The notes beneath the pieces are model-generated. The model was given only the letters and a program-made list of their open reading frames with translations, had not been told where the DNA came from and did not search any database. Of a stretch of DNA of 64,000 nt, positions 42,771 through 52,648 are shown in pieces. Source of the stretch: Oscillospiraceae bacterium (GTDB taxonomy: Bacteria > Bacillota > Clostridia > Oscillospirales > Oscillospiraceae); the NCBI GenBank assembly GCA_009777775.1, contig WRLE01000003.1, positions 1-64,000 on the forward strand. The letters are read 5' to 3'. A program made the position numbers and the translations under genes. Numbering within the stretch: the stretch's first letter is position 1; the number at the start of each line of letters is the position of its first letter.

Positions 42771-44972
42771 GTGATTATACAAAACCGTCGAATTAGCAGA
42801 TTAGCGGGCTGTTGCATATGTATTATATTTGTTATTTCATACTTTATGACAAGCTGTTCATCTAATGCAAATTATCGTCAAGACAACCCAAACAATGAAA
42901 TAAAATATAAATACGAGATTCAACCAACAGGGCAAAATAGTATTGGTATGATGTCTGCTAATGATGAAAATTTATTTATACTCCGTAGCCATTATGACAG
43001 TAGTAATAGGATGTTTTATAACTATAATTATATAGAGGTTCTTGATAAAGAATTAATGCCTGTCCGTACTATCGAATGCACTCCGCATTTTGAAGATGGT
43101 CATATAACTAATATTGCAGTTAGTAAAAATGGTGGATATTGGATACTTGAGACACTATCAAGCAGCATCGAAAACGAATGTGTTTATTTGAGATACTATG
43201 CTCCTGATGACACAGAGCAAATTGAAATTGAAACTGTAGAAACCTTTGGTATTGGGTTAATCATGATAGGTGCCGATAGAGAGGGGCGAGTATATTTATA
43301 TAATAAGTACACAACTAGTAGACCGGCATCGATTGATTTGTACATTATTGACACTGCAGGAGAACTGGTTACTAAAATTGAAAATACCTTTTATTTAAGA
43401 CTTAAAATGGCAGAGCTTAATGATGGACGTATAATACTGCTTGATTATAACAATCAGATTTATGAATTGGTTGATGACCAGCCAGTTTCGCTCTATACAT
43501 TTCACGACAATAGTTTTAATGACATATGGGCAGGAGCTGATAATTCGGTTTTTCTTGCTTCTATTGATAAAAACATTTATATATTCGATGTCGATACTAA
43601 GAAACTCACCAATTTTGGTATACCAGCCGATTCAGGAATAATAGATTTAATATCATTTTCTAATCACAAAGTGTATGCTTTGTCATATGGAAGCCTTGTC
43701 GAATTGGTGAACATTGATGAAAACAGCGAAGATATTGATAATAGACAAGTCATATCGATTGCTGTATATAGTCCAGAGCAGTTTTTTAATGAATGGTTTG
43801 TTGATTTCAATATGACAAACAAAGACTTTAAGCTAGAAATAACAGACTATCAAATATACAATACTGAAAATGATCCATATGGTGGGATAATGAAGTTAAA
43901 TTTGGAAATAGTTACTGGTAACATACCAGACATATTCATCTGGGGGCAGCTCGCCCATTGGTCGGGGTTCACCTCGACGATATATAGCGGCTCTGGATTG
44001 CTTGCTGATATGTACGAGTTTATTGATAAAGACTCTGAACTAAATCGAGATTCATTTATTCCAAGCATACTCAACTCTCTAGAAACGACAAATGGCACAG
44101 TGCTTGAGCTTCCCATTGAATTTCTTGTTAGTGCTGTTGCCTGTAGCAGCTCTGATATCAGCCTTGAAAAATGGACTATAAACGAGTTTTATGAGGAATT
44201 GGAAAAACACCCAAATGCGAAAAATGTATTCGGGTCTAGTGCAATCCCTGAGTCTCTTCTATACATGTTCATGATTAACAACATGGATGAATATGTAGAT
44301 TGGACGACAGGAACATGTAATTTTGAAACTGAAAGCTTTATTAAACTTATTGAGTTCATCGCAACACAAACTAATGATGATCCATCAAAATTTGAATTGC
44401 AACGAAGACAAATTATTGAAGGAAGACAATTCCTATTCGGAGATTTAGTCAGTAGTGTATCATCTATACAAAAGTTTAAAGGAATGTTTAATGATGAGGT
44501 GACATTCATAGGTTATCCAACTTCGTCTGGACGTGGAAATTCATTGATGATTTCGAAAAGCATATCAATATCCGAGTATTCAGAACATAAGGAAATATGC
44601 TGGGAAATTATAAAGCATTTCTATACAGAGGAGTTCCAGAATGCGAATGTTATACTATTTCCCACCAACATACACTCTATGGAAGATCAACTAGCTCATC
44701 CCGAAAAATACGAAGAAAGCGGTGCAAGCATACGTTGGCATTCTTATGATGGAGATGTTTATCAAGTTGAGTTTTATGATGCCACACCAGAGGAGTCGGC
44801 TCAAGTGCGAGAACTGATATGGTCTCTTGATCGAGTTTATAGAGTTGAGCCAGTAATATTAAACATAATCACTGAAGCGTCAATGCATTGTTTTTATGGA
44901 AACCAAACAGCAAGTGAAACAGCAAAAATTATACAAAATCGTATTTCTATGTATCTCGCTGAACTTAGGTGA
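42771..44972 (+). CDS. Extracellular solute-binding lipoprotein with N-terminal propeller-like region
   Basis: A 733-residue lipoprotein starting at GTG 42771 with AAAGGA six bases upstream. The signal peptide ends in MTSC (Cys29). Residues about 50-330 show repeated beta-strand units (NENLFILRSHYD, NGGYWILETLSS, DGRIILLDYNNQIYEL, NKVYALSYGSL) that suggest a beta-propeller. Residues about 340-730 match family 1 sugar-type binding proteins: LEIVTGNIPDIFIWGQLAHW, VLELPIEFLVSA and the later FEIIKHFYTEEF-like segment. It would bind a solute, perhaps a glycan, outside the cell. No permease or ATPase genes lie nearby, so it may work with a distant transporter or as a sensor. Confidence 0.78.
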   Translation: MIIQNRRISRLAGCCICIIFVISYFMTSCSSNANYRQDNPNNEIKYKYEIQPTGQNSIGMMSANDENLFILRSHYDSSNRMFYNYNYIEVLDKELMPVRTIECTPHFEDGHITNIAVSKNGGYWILETLSSSIENECVYLRYYAPDDTEQIEIETVETFGIGLIMIGADREGRVYLYNKYTTSRPASIDLYIIDTAGELVTKIENTFYLRLKMAELNDGRIILLDYNNQIYELVDDQPVSLYTFHDNSFNDIWAGADNSVFLASIDKNIYIFDVDTKKLTNFGIPADSGIIDLISFSNHKVYALSYGSLVELVNIDENSEDIDNRQVISIAVYSPEQFFNEWFVDFNMTNKDFKLEITDYQIYNTENDPYGGIMKLNLEIVTGNIPDIFIWGQLAHWSGFTSTIYSGSGLLADMYEFIDKDSELNRDSFIPSILNSLETTNGTVLELPIEFLVSAVACSSSDISLEKWTINEFYEELEKHPNAKNVFGSSAIPESLLYMFMINNMDEYVDWTTGTCNFETESFIKLIEFIATQTNDDPSKFELQRRQIIEGRQFLFGDLVSSVSSIQKFKGMFNDEVTFIGYPTSSGRGNSLMISKSISISEYSEHKEICWEIIKHFYTEEFQNANVILFPTNIHSMEDQLAHPEKYEESGASIRWHSYDGDVYQVEFYDATPEESAQVRELIWSLDRVYRVEPVILNIITEASMHCFYGNQTASETAKIIQNRISMYLAELR

Positions 44973-44988
44973 TTGACGATGCAACCTC

Positions 44989-46299
44989 TTATAATACATT
45001 TAATATTTTTTCAATTTCCGTAGCGTATGATATGAGAAACACATAGTTTAGAAATATTAAATCGACTTCATCATATAAGCTGATAATATCGCTTACCGAG
45101 CCTTCGTATGTACGAGGGTCAATTATTATGATGCGTTCATAATGGGGTGCCAGCCAGGGGATGAAACAATTAGCATATGAATCTTTGATGATTACAGCGG
45201 TTTTTCCGTTGTCAACGGATGTATCAATGGTAAATATATCATGGTCTCCACCAAGGAAAATATGGTATGACGCTACTTGATTGTTGTCATCAGGTTTTAT
45301 CAAAAGCGGTATCGAAGTCTCCAAAGTACCTTTATATTCGTAGGCATAGATAGTATCGGGTTTATCTTTGATAACATCGGAAGGAGACTGATTAAATAGA
45401 TAGCCTAAAAAATCTGGGTGGATAGAAACATCGTATTCGCTAAGTGGAATTGGATCAATACCTGCAGCATGAGCAAAAGCCTCGTATACATAATAAGCTC
45501 CCAATGCTGTCCAATGATGGTCGGTTCGGTAATAAATATACTCATCAAGATGCTGACTTAATGCACCATAAGCATCAATGGGAGTTATTCCATCTACCAT
45601 CTGTGAATATGCAGCATTAATGGTTTCTATTTGCGGATCGCCGAGGCTTGTATAGATTTCGGGTATGAACTCAAATTGTGATGGGATAAGCAAGGAAAAG
45701 ATGCGGGTATTTTCACCCAATGAGATTCGATATTGATTTATAATATCACTATAAAGCTCAGTTGCACTGGGGTTGTCTATGAAAACTTCCATAATGCGGT
45801 CATCGAAGGATAGCAACCACCCGCCATATCTACCAACTCCTTCTGGAATAATATATTTCACCCTTTCAACAACAGGTGTTTGAGTGGAGTCAATGTTCGA
45901 GTCTGATTCGTTGGTATCGGCTTGTGTTGATTGATTGTTGTCATCGGAACCGAGCAAGGGCGCATTGTTTGTCTCATCCACTGGAGAGACTGGTGACCCG
46001 GTAGATGGATTACTTATAGTGGAAGATGCTCCCATAACAGGTGGTGTTACCCCCATTGCCTCTGTAATGGACATAGATACAGATATAAACTCAGAACGGA
46101 ATGCCACTTGATCAGCTAGCCACTCTTCAAATTGTCTGCCAAAATCACCGTTTAGCAAGGATGCTGTTGTAATCTCAGGAAATTTAGCAACACTACGATT
46201 TTCCCTTTCACTGATACTAGTATCGGCTGGAGCCAACAATACAACAAGCGAAAGAACAAGCAGTATAGCGAGAAAAGAGAGTAAATTAACCTTCTTCAT
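44989..46299 (-). CDS. DHHW family exported protein
   Basis: A 436-residue protein with one N-terminal membrane helix or signal (LLSFLAILLVLSLVVLLAP). ISERENRSVAKFPEIT (29-44) and the diagnostic YRTDHHWTALGAYYVYEAFA (about 258-277) place it in the DHHW family, related to AlgJ/SGNH-type esterases acting on surface polysaccharides. A Ser/Thr/Asn-rich low-complexity spacer lies around residues 95-130. The C-terminal KDSYANCFIPWLAPHYERI is the usual second motif. Probably involved in O-acetylation or related change of a cell-surface polymer; no polysaccharide genes are adjacent. GGGGAAG precedes the ATG. Confidence 0.83.
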   Translation of the reverse strand: MKKVNLLSFLAILLVLSLVVLLAPADTSISERENRSVAKFPEITTASLLNGDFGRQFEEWLADQVAFRSEFISVSMSITEAMGVTPPVMGASSTISNPSTGSPVSPVDETNNAPLLGSDDNNQSTQADTNESDSNIDSTQTPVVERVKYIIPEGVGRYGGWLLSFDDRIMEVFIDNPSATELYSDIINQYRISLGENTRIFSLLIPSQFEFIPEIYTSLGDPQIETINAAYSQMVDGITPIDAYGALSQHLDEYIYYRTDHHWTALGAYYVYEAFAHAAGIDPIPLSEYDVSIHPDFLGYLFNQSPSDVIKDKPDTIYAYEYKGTLETSIPLLIKPDDNNQVASYHIFLGGDHDIFTIDTSVDNGKTAVIIKDSYANCFIPWLAPHYERIIIIDPRTYEGSVSDIISLYDEVDLIFLNYVFLISYATEIEKILNVL

Positions 46300-46479
46300 T
46301 ACACTTCCCCTAGTTTACAATTTTTCAATGATTATTATACCAAAACGACAAATGGCCACGAATAACCGCAGCCATTATATCACGAGTAATAAAATAGGTA
46401 AAGCAAGGTTTGTTTTATAAAATTTTTAGTATATCCTCAATCATTATATAGTACAAGAGAAAGAATCTTACGCTACATC

Positions 46480-46782
46480 TTACGCTACATAAGAAAAATC
46501 CAACAATGTAGCTATTCCGGTAATTCTTGAACCTTCTTGAATGGTCAGACCCATTCCTGGTTCGAGAACAGATTGTAAAGCAGTATATGCTTCGTCTTCA
46601 ACTGTAAAGAACTCAATGTCAACAGTGTAAGCTTTGTTATGAATATATTCCTTGTCATCACTGACTACTGTTCCCGAAAATAAAAGTCCTTCACCAAATT
46701 TGAATACAGGACGAAAGTGTTTACCCGCATTGTAGCTTCTCCCTTGTAAGGTGAATTGAATTTCAGCTTTTGCTTTTAGCAT
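46480..46782 (-). CDS. Stand-alone EF-Tu domain III-like protein
   Basis: A 100-residue soluble protein whose pattern follows the C-terminal beta-barrel of EF-Tu: a KAKAEIQF opening strand, KHFRPVFKFG (cf. the RPQF strand of EF-Tu), LFSGTVV, and the closing LTIQEGSRITGIATL, which mirrors the AIREGGRTVGAG motif. It lacks the GTPase domain. The ATG at 46782 has AAGGA nine bases upstream; a GTG at 46788 is also possible. It follows the ART-like gene by 12 bases on the same strand, and the two are likely one operon. A decoy or immunity function toward a toxin acting on EF-Tu is conceivable but unproven. Confidence 0.6.
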   Translation of the reverse strand: MLKAKAEIQFTLQGRSYNAGKHFRPVFKFGEGLLFSGTVVSDDKEYIHNKAYTVDIEFFTVEDEAYTALQSVLEPGMGLTIQEGSRITGIATLLDFSYVA

Positions 46783-46794
46783 AATCACACATCC

Positions 46795-47151
46795 TTAGTA
46801 TTTATGAATTATTTTTATGATTGCTTGACTAAACTCATTTAAATCTCCAGCAGGTATAATGACTGTACCGCTACGAAAAATGAATGGATCAACATGAGTA
46901 AAATCTCCAATTCGATCTATTGTTTCTTTACTGATAATTACCTCCATTATAGCAATTGCATCTAAGTTGGTTACTTTGTTTGCGAAATCAACTGTTTCTA
47001 TAAAACTCAAACCAAAGTACTTAACTTGAGCACCTTTTGGGTGTAATGAAAATTGATTCGTCCGCATAATGGAATAAAACTCAGCATCGCTAACTGCTCT
47101 ATATAAGCAGAGTTGACCAGCTGTTATCATAATATCGTTTCCGTTAGTCAT
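46795..47151 (-). CDS. ADP-ribosyltransferase-like small protein
   Basis: A 118-residue protein. LCLYRAVSDAEFYSIM (14-29), KYFGLSFIETVDFANKV and the ending FIFRSGTVIIPAGDLNEF resemble the catalytic domains I know from polymorphic-toxin tails of the ADP-ribosyltransferase type (Arg, aromatic strand, terminal strand layout). The match is by eye and weak; the catalytic acidic residue is not clearly placed. No signal peptide. Upstream partner of the EF-Tu domain III-like gene in a two-gene unit. If the ART idea is wrong it is simply a conserved hypothetical protein. Confidence 0.5.
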   Translation of the reverse strand: MTNGNDIMITAGQLCLYRAVSDAEFYSIMRTNQFSLHPKGAQVKYFGLSFIETVDFANKVTNLDAIAIMEVIISKETIDRIGDFTHVDPFIFRSGTVIIPAGDLNEFSQAIIKIIHKY

Positions 47152-47228
47152 AAATCTATTCTATAACAAATATCTAAAAAAATCTATGAATATCGTGTAA
47201 AAATGATATTCTAGAATATATTATCGTT

Positions 47229-47406
47229 ACTGGTCACAGGGGCGCTAGAATCCTATCTCTTGCTATTCATTGCATACATAGTACGCACTAACAGTGTCAT
47301 CTTGAGTGTCAGCGAAAGATCTCATTAAACCAAACTGTCGATTACTGAGATTCTTCGGTTGCAGGCGCCCTCTTAAATGACACTGGATTGTTACCCCATG
47401 ACCAGT
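47229..47406. mobile_element. MITE-like element with imperfect terminal inverted repeats
   Basis: ACTGGTCACAGGGG (47229-47242) and CCCCATGACCAGT (47394-47406) form inverted ends around a 178-bp core. The core carries two inverted halves of the GTGTCAT-AGCGAAG family (47280-47322 and 47350-47388). There is no transposase. A relative of the left end (GGTGCTAGAATCTTAT) is at 14660. Confidence 0.55.
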
Positions 47407-47736
47407 TACCTTTCGCAATTTGGATAGAAAAGAGAAGCTCCAGCTTTCTTGACAAGAATTTATATGCATGTTAAAGTGAGCAAGTAATTATATAAGAGGA
47501 AATTACATAACCAAATAGTCATACATATATAAATTAAGTTGGTTACTTCAGTCAGTACAGGTTTACATTTTATAGTGGTTCGAATTATACTGGAAATTCA
47601 CATGATGTAATTTGATATAGATATATACCTGTATGATAATTAAGATACAAGGAAACCAGTATAATGTTCATCATACTTGTTTCTTCCATTAAATGTCAAT
47701 TATTGATATGTATTACAAGTTGAATTGGAGTTTGTT

Positions 47737-47973
47737 ATGATTGAAAATAAAATGAGCAATATTACATTTTATATATTTTCCCACACTATTAACATGATTG
47801 TGATGACATACATATATTTTTTAATCCCCACATATTACTTCGAAAATAGCATTTTAAACCATAGACTTTTTAGCGTTTTAATGAATGCGTGTATAATGGC
47901 GAGTTTCACAAGCACTATTACTATTATAAAGAATCTTTTTACACAGCGTAACAAAAAGAGTATAGAAAAATGA
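47737..47973 (+). CDS. Small membrane protein, unknown
   Basis: A 78-residue protein with two hydrophobic helices (residues about 9-30, NITFYIFSHTINMIVMTYIY, and about 45-65, LFSVLMNACIMASFTSTITI) and a basic tail (NLFTQRNKKSIEK). The ATG at 47737 has GGAG six bases upstream. The sequence upstream (47152-47736) contains the MITE-like element and otherwise no recognisable gene. It resembles short two-helix membrane proteins of many kinds, including DUF2798-like ones; I do not assign a function. It ends at a GGGGACG-type repeat. Confidence 0.5.
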   Translation: MIENKMSNITFYIFSHTINMIVMTYIYFLIPTYYFENSILNHRLFSVLMNACIMASFTSTITIIKNLFTQRNKKSIEK

Positions 47974-47996
47974 ACATGGGGACGTTTTTTGCTCAC
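47971..47996 (+). repeat. GGGGACG-type repeat, copy 1
   Basis: TGAACATGGGGACGTTTTTT followed by GCTCAC; a second copy at 58127 reads TGAACATGGGGACGGTTCTT. This resembles the dispersed GGGGACGGTTCT repeats common in clostridial genomes, often linked to REP-type transposases. Confidence 0.6.
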
Positions 47997-48022
47997 TATT
48001 ATAGCGCAATGACAAATGATGT

Positions 48023-48056
48023 GACAGTCCGAGACTTTTTACAATCTCGGACTGTC
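48023..48056. terminator. Terminator hairpin between converging transcripts
   Basis: GACAGTCCGAGA pairs with TCTCGGACTGTC (12 bp) across a 10-nt loop; T-rich sequence follows on the plus side. It lies 40 bases past the stop of the giant gene on the other strand. Confidence 0.65.
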
Positions 48057-48096
48057 TCAATTTATCTATTTTTGTAAAGCAACATCACATATGCTA

Positions 48097-51000
48097 TTAC
48101 AAATCTATGACATATGAGAACACCAGGCGTTCTTCTATGACGCGCTGCTTGGTTGTGGAAACCACATCGTCGCTATAGTATTGCTCGAATTCGCGAATCA
48201 TCAAGCGACGGTCGGCTCGCATCGGTACATTTTGCTGCTGAGCGATGCCAGCGGTATAATTAATAATGTTGTTGATGTTTTCACTTTGTACTATTTTTGA
48301 ATCAACGACATATAAATCTGACCAGGCTAAATCGCTATTAATATGGGCATCCATTTGTTGCATAACAAGCTCGAATCGGTTTCTACCAGATCCAACTGGT
48401 TTACTCGGATGCACAGCAATGTTGGCATCTTCAGCAGATAAAGGACCTGAAATGGGAGCATTTCCTCGCACCAGCACTTCAACTGAGGTTCTGCTTTTGA
48501 AGACATCAATTAATCGAATGGGGAGTATTTGGATGAAATCCGTCATAACAACCTTTGATATTTTTGCATTTGGCAGAGCATTAGGCTGATAGCGCACCAA
48601 TGCCAGCTTCACAAAGGGCATGTATGTTAACATCTCATTACTAAATGAAATATCACAATACCATAGCTTTCTGTCATAATCATAGTGTACCCTATGACCG
48701 ATAATCATAGCATTTCTATTCGATTCTTGAAGCCTTAAGACCTCCGATGTCACTCGAGCAGGGAAATCAGCTGGACTTGCAGTTTTTGGCGCAGTAGAAC
48801 TTCTCCAAAAAGGATCGGGACCCCATTGGCTGACGAGATTTTCATAAGCATTAGGATTGCTTGTATCAGCATCAGTTGTAAAGTCTTGGTTGTCAGGGAG
48901 AACCACAACACCCAAAAGCTCACCATCACCGGAAGAAAACCATGGACGATCCAGCCATACCCGTAATCCATTGCCAGTGCGTGTTTCATTATAGCCATCT
49001 CTTGTTTGAATTTTACCGCTCCACTGCATGGTTGGTACAATATACAAAACTTTCGGGTCTGCAGGCGCTGCGCTGGCGGGTACTAGAGATTGTTCATTGG
49101 TACCCCTTGGGTTTGGTAAAATGGGAGCACCAGGATCGGGCCTATTTGGGTTGTGGGTCGGTATTAGTACATAGGGTCCTGTAGCAACGGGTCCTACTCT
49201 TGAAATATACTCTGGCTCATCATTGATTGAAGCTGGAAAATACTCAGTGAAGCGCGAAGTTGCGCGTATTGAGTATTTTATTACCCGAGCCTTTGTATCG
49301 CCCAATTGATGCACATTACCTTTTTTTGTATTTTCTGAATTAGAATTTACCTCATATTGCTGTTCTCTTATCACATCGGCAAGAATTGGATTCATATTGT
49401 AATTTTCTGGCAATGCTATTTCACCAAGTTGACCTTTGAAGGCTACCAGTTCCGGAGCATCGCGAGTGATATCGTCTACCCATTCAGTCCAGTTTGCTTC
49501 GACTTCGAACTTACCCGTTGATGGTCCGTGTAAAATAACAGTAGTATCATTTTGAAATGTAACATCATGGGAACCTGGTTCTCGTATCAATCGCAGCCCT
49601 CCGTAAAACTCTGGCAATCTGAGCGGTTGCTGGGTTGCATGGACAAGGGTGAGGTCTCGAAATGGTGTAAGTAACCAATTTGCACCGTAAGCGTAAGCAA
49701 GCTCTTTAGCATAGTTGCGTTTATCTACATCATCGATCCAGTTCACTATATCATCGATCCAGTTCACTATGCCAAAGCCTTCCATGATGTCTTTTCTACT
49801 ATAACTTGAATAGCGTAGGCGGACTACCCAACCCTTTTTTACAAACAGGGTCAATGTCCTCTTAGATTCGTCCCAAATGGGGGGGAAATCATAGAACATA
49901 TATTCATTTGGTCGACGTGCGCGTTCTTCTGCAAGAATAAGGCGAAAACCTTGAAGGTCGGGCCACACACCCTGGTGTTTAATAAGTATTACGAAAATGT
50001 CCTTTTGGCTATCATCAATAGGTATTTTTTTTATTTCACATGAAGGTCCCAAAATCATTTCACTACTAACACCAGGTAAATCATGTCCTTCTATTGCTCG
50101 GATTGCAGTACCCTCAGAAGCACCATCTGGTAAATATGGTGTTATAATCTGCTCTTCTTTATGGATAACATATTGACCACCCGCCATTCTGTCTCCCAGG
50201 GGATTGTCTTCGCTGGGGAGTTTAGGTGCTTCATCAGTAGTGGTGGCAATCTCATGTAGAGAAGAAGGTGTAACGAACTCGATATCAGCAAGTTGGTCGT
50301 TGTAATTCGCTGCTTCATTTAAAGTCATTTCGTCACGAGCAGCAATGGAATACCCCTTTCTAATGCGTTCCCAATCACCGACATATTGGTCGAAGAGTCC
50401 ATGGGCTTCACTTTGTTGCTGGGAAGATTTAGGTGGAACAAAATGTCTTTCATTTACAGCATTATATGAAAAGTCCGATAAAGAAGGTTCTTCTTTTATG
50501 GCATCACTAAAAGGTCCCCATTCTAAATAACCAGCAGTTCCAACGTCATAATTTGAGCGGATAACCATGCGTTCTAACGATTCGCCTTCCGACACCTTGC
50601 TACGGTGGACAATCACAGGTGGGTCTACTGGTTCAAAACGCCAAAAACCCACTGCTTCACTGGCACCAGTAAAGTCACCTAAGCTAGGATCATCAAATGC
50701 CAAGCTATTACCAGCTAGATCCACCACCCTGGCGCGAATACGATAGAGCTGACCAAAGCGCAGCCGTGGCAAAGTACCTGGTGGTGCTTTAAAAGATGCG
50801 ACAACTCCCGTACCTTTCTTAGCCAGCTCTGCGGCTTCATCTTCTGATACAACGGTTTCAGTTTGGATATTGCTGTCGCTGGCTTCTTCTGATTTTATTA
50901 TTCGACCTGGGTGGGGGACTGCTAGACTCCAACCAGTCCAACGGAACATGGATTCGTGGAGGTAATGGTCATCCGGTGAATCACTGTCTGGTCCTCCTGA

Positions 51001-52647
51001 TGTGGTGGAGGGACCGGATACATAGCCTTCGTCAGGGTCAAGTGGTAATGGTTCACTTCTGTTGACTGCGTTTGTTGCTGTTTCCACAAGCTGGTATTCA
51101 CCCACCCTGGCGTTGAGAGAACGCCAGGTGCCTGGTGTATCTTCATTCCGAACTGCAGCCACATCGACACGATATCCTTGCAAAAGATCCTCGGCATATA
51201 ATGTGACCTCGCTGCCACGACCTGTGGTTACATAGTGGTTTTTCGCTGTCGCTGCTGCTGCATTTGCTGCAACATCCAAAGCTCGTTTGTTACGAGATAT
51301 ACCTAAGCCTCCTGTGCGAAGTGCCGCCAAACCCTGCTTGTTTCCAGTGGTATGTGTCACGCCTCTGGGAAGGATAGAATTGGTTAACGAATTACTTAAC
51401 ATACTTTGTGCTGTGAGTAAAAAATTAATCGTTTTTAGAGCAGCACCATCCGGGTCGACTTGATAAATATCAAACAGAGCCTTATCTGTGTCGTATTTAT
51501 CGTTAGCTTTTTCCAAGTTAAGTAAACCGTTTTTTATTTCTTCGCTGCGAGGGCGAGTGATAAAGAGTCCATTAGTATAAAGAAAGGCTGTTTTTGGAGT
51601 CACATCCTCCTTGTATGATGAAGCGGGAGTCCTCCACTTTATTTCAAGGTTGATATAGCCCTTTATATCTCTTTGAGTCAATTTATCAAAAGGTGCGAAG
51701 TTCGGAGTGTCGCGTGGTGTGGTGATGCTAGGTGTTTTACTCGAAGATGGGCGAGTGGAGTCTGTTTTGTCACTTGAAGATGACTCATCCAGCACGAAAT
51801 CCAATACCAAGCCAAGGTGACGCATTAGTTGAGGAATGTCTGCTAGTGCAGCAATAATCTCATGAAAATCAAAATCTGGCTCTTCTGGTGGTTCAGGTAC
51901 ATTCACGAAATCTGGACGTTTCTTCATTCGCTCTTCTTGAGTAGGGGGTGTGCGTCGGTAAAAACGATCGGCTTGGTATAAATAAAACTCTGTTTCCGAT
52001 GCAAAGCTGCCATGGGTTTCCCAATTTTGGTCAACTACCTGAAGCTCTACCTCGTTATATTTTGGATTATCGCCATCATTTACAACTGCTTCGGGAACTC
52101 TCCCCATTAAGCTGAACTTAGGCGGATTAAATTCATCATCAAAAAAACGGTCGAAAGCTTGGGACACGCTATTATCCTTTTGTATTACAGTTCCAGCTGC
52201 TACGAGTATATGTCTGAGACCACCCGGAGACAGACTCAAGGGTAATAGGCTCGGGTAATCCAAAGGTGACGATGTTGCCATATAGGAATATATGAATTTT
52301 AGAAAAGATAGAACTCCACGAACGGGATAACTATTCAGATTAACTTTGCTCATGTCTAAGTATTCAAAGCCGTCGACCCTTGTTTTTTCAGTGAATATCT
52401 TGCTCCATAGCTTCGGGTCTGGTTGTGAAACTAGCCTCATTTTGACAGACTTTCCAGAAATATTAGCAGTAAAATTCGCTAAGTTTAGTGTTTCTGGCCA
52501 GTTTATAAATTCCTGAAATGATTTAAGATATTCCTCTTGCACATTTTCAGGAGTCAATCTGGGTGATACGACAACGCTCACCAGACGATTGCCTTCTTTG
52601 TCAATGCCATTGGGAAGTACTGTCCATAGTATTTGTAGTTTTGCCAT
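48097..52647 (-). CDS. Giant protein B of a two-gene cassette, unknown function (1516 aa)
   Basis: A 1516-residue protein without signal peptide or membrane segment. The ATG at 52647 lies one base after the stop of giant gene A, whose end GAGGAGG is its ribosome site, so translation is coupled. It opens AKLQILWTVLPNGIDKEGNR and VVVSPRLTPE, contains a proline/acidic stretch (NVPEPPEEPDFDFHEI), a Ser/Thr-rich linker near residue 300, PRLRFGQLYRIRARVVDLAG in mid-protein, LTLVHATQQPLRLP, and ends in RRLMIREFEQYYSDD. Predicted content is mostly beta. I recall large uncharacterised proteins in other phyla with similar openings but know no function. A short direct duplication codes for VNWIDD twice (49735-49770). 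Confidence 0.8.
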   Translation of the reverse strand: MAKLQILWTVLPNGIDKEGNRLVSVVVSPRLTPENVQEEYLKSFQEFINWPETLNLANFTANISGKSVKMRLVSQPDPKLWSKIFTEKTRVDGFEYLDMSKVNLNSYPVRGVLSFLKFIYSYMATSSPLDYPSLLPLSLSPGGLRHILVAAGTVIQKDNSVSQAFDRFFDDEFNPPKFSLMGRVPEAVVNDGDNPKYNEVELQVVDQNWETHGSFASETEFYLYQADRFYRRTPPTQEERMKKRPDFVNVPEPPEEPDFDFHEIIAALADIPQLMRHLGLVLDFVLDESSSSDKTDSTRPSSSKTPSITTPRDTPNFAPFDKLTQRDIKGYINLEIKWRTPASSYKEDVTPKTAFLYTNGLFITRPRSEEIKNGLLNLEKANDKYDTDKALFDIYQVDPDGAALKTINFLLTAQSMLSNSLTNSILPRGVTHTTGNKQGLAALRTGGLGISRNKRALDVAANAAAATAKNHYVTTGRGSEVTLYAEDLLQGYRVDVAAVRNEDTPGTWRSLNARVGEYQLVETATNAVNRSEPLPLDPDEGYVSGPSTTSGGPDSDSPDDHYLHESMFRWTGWSLAVPHPGRIIKSEEASDSNIQTETVVSEDEAAELAKKGTGVVASFKAPPGTLPRLRFGQLYRIRARVVDLAGNSLAFDDPSLGDFTGASEAVGFWRFEPVDPPVIVHRSKVSEGESLERMVIRSNYDVGTAGYLEWGPFSDAIKEEPSLSDFSYNAVNERHFVPPKSSQQQSEAHGLFDQYVGDWERIRKGYSIAARDEMTLNEAANYNDQLADIEFVTPSSLHEIATTTDEAPKLPSEDNPLGDRMAGGQYVIHKEEQIITPYLPDGASEGTAIRAIEGHDLPGVSSEMILGPSCEIKKIPIDDSQKDIFVILIKHQGVWPDLQGFRLILAEERARRPNEYMFYDFPPIWDESKRTLTLFVKKGWVVRLRYSSYSRKDIMEGFGIVNWIDDIVNWIDDVDKRNYAKELAYAYGANWLLTPFRDLTLVHATQQPLRLPEFYGGLRLIREPGSHDVTFQNDTTVILHGPSTGKFEVEANWTEWVDDITRDAPELVAFKGQLGEIALPENYNMNPILADVIREQQYEVNSNSENTKKGNVHQLGDTKARVIKYSIRATSRFTEYFPASINDEPEYISRVGPVATGPYVLIPTHNPNRPDPGAPILPNPRGTNEQSLVPASAAPADPKVLYIVPTMQWSGKIQTRDGYNETRTGNGLRVWLDRPWFSSGDGELLGVVVLPDNQDFTTDADTSNPNAYENLVSQWGPDPFWRSSTAPKTASPADFPARVTSEVLRLQESNRNAMIIGHRVHYDYDRKLWYCDISFSNEMLTYMPFVKLALVRYQPNALPNAKISKVVMTDFIQILPIRLIDVFKSRTSVEVLVRGNAPISGPLSAEDANIAVHPSKPVGSGRNRFELVMQQMDAHINSDLAWSDLYVVDSKIVQSENINNIINYTAGIAQQQNVPMRADRRLMIREFEQYYSDDVVSTTKQRVIEERLVFSYVIDL

Positions 52648-52648
52648 T

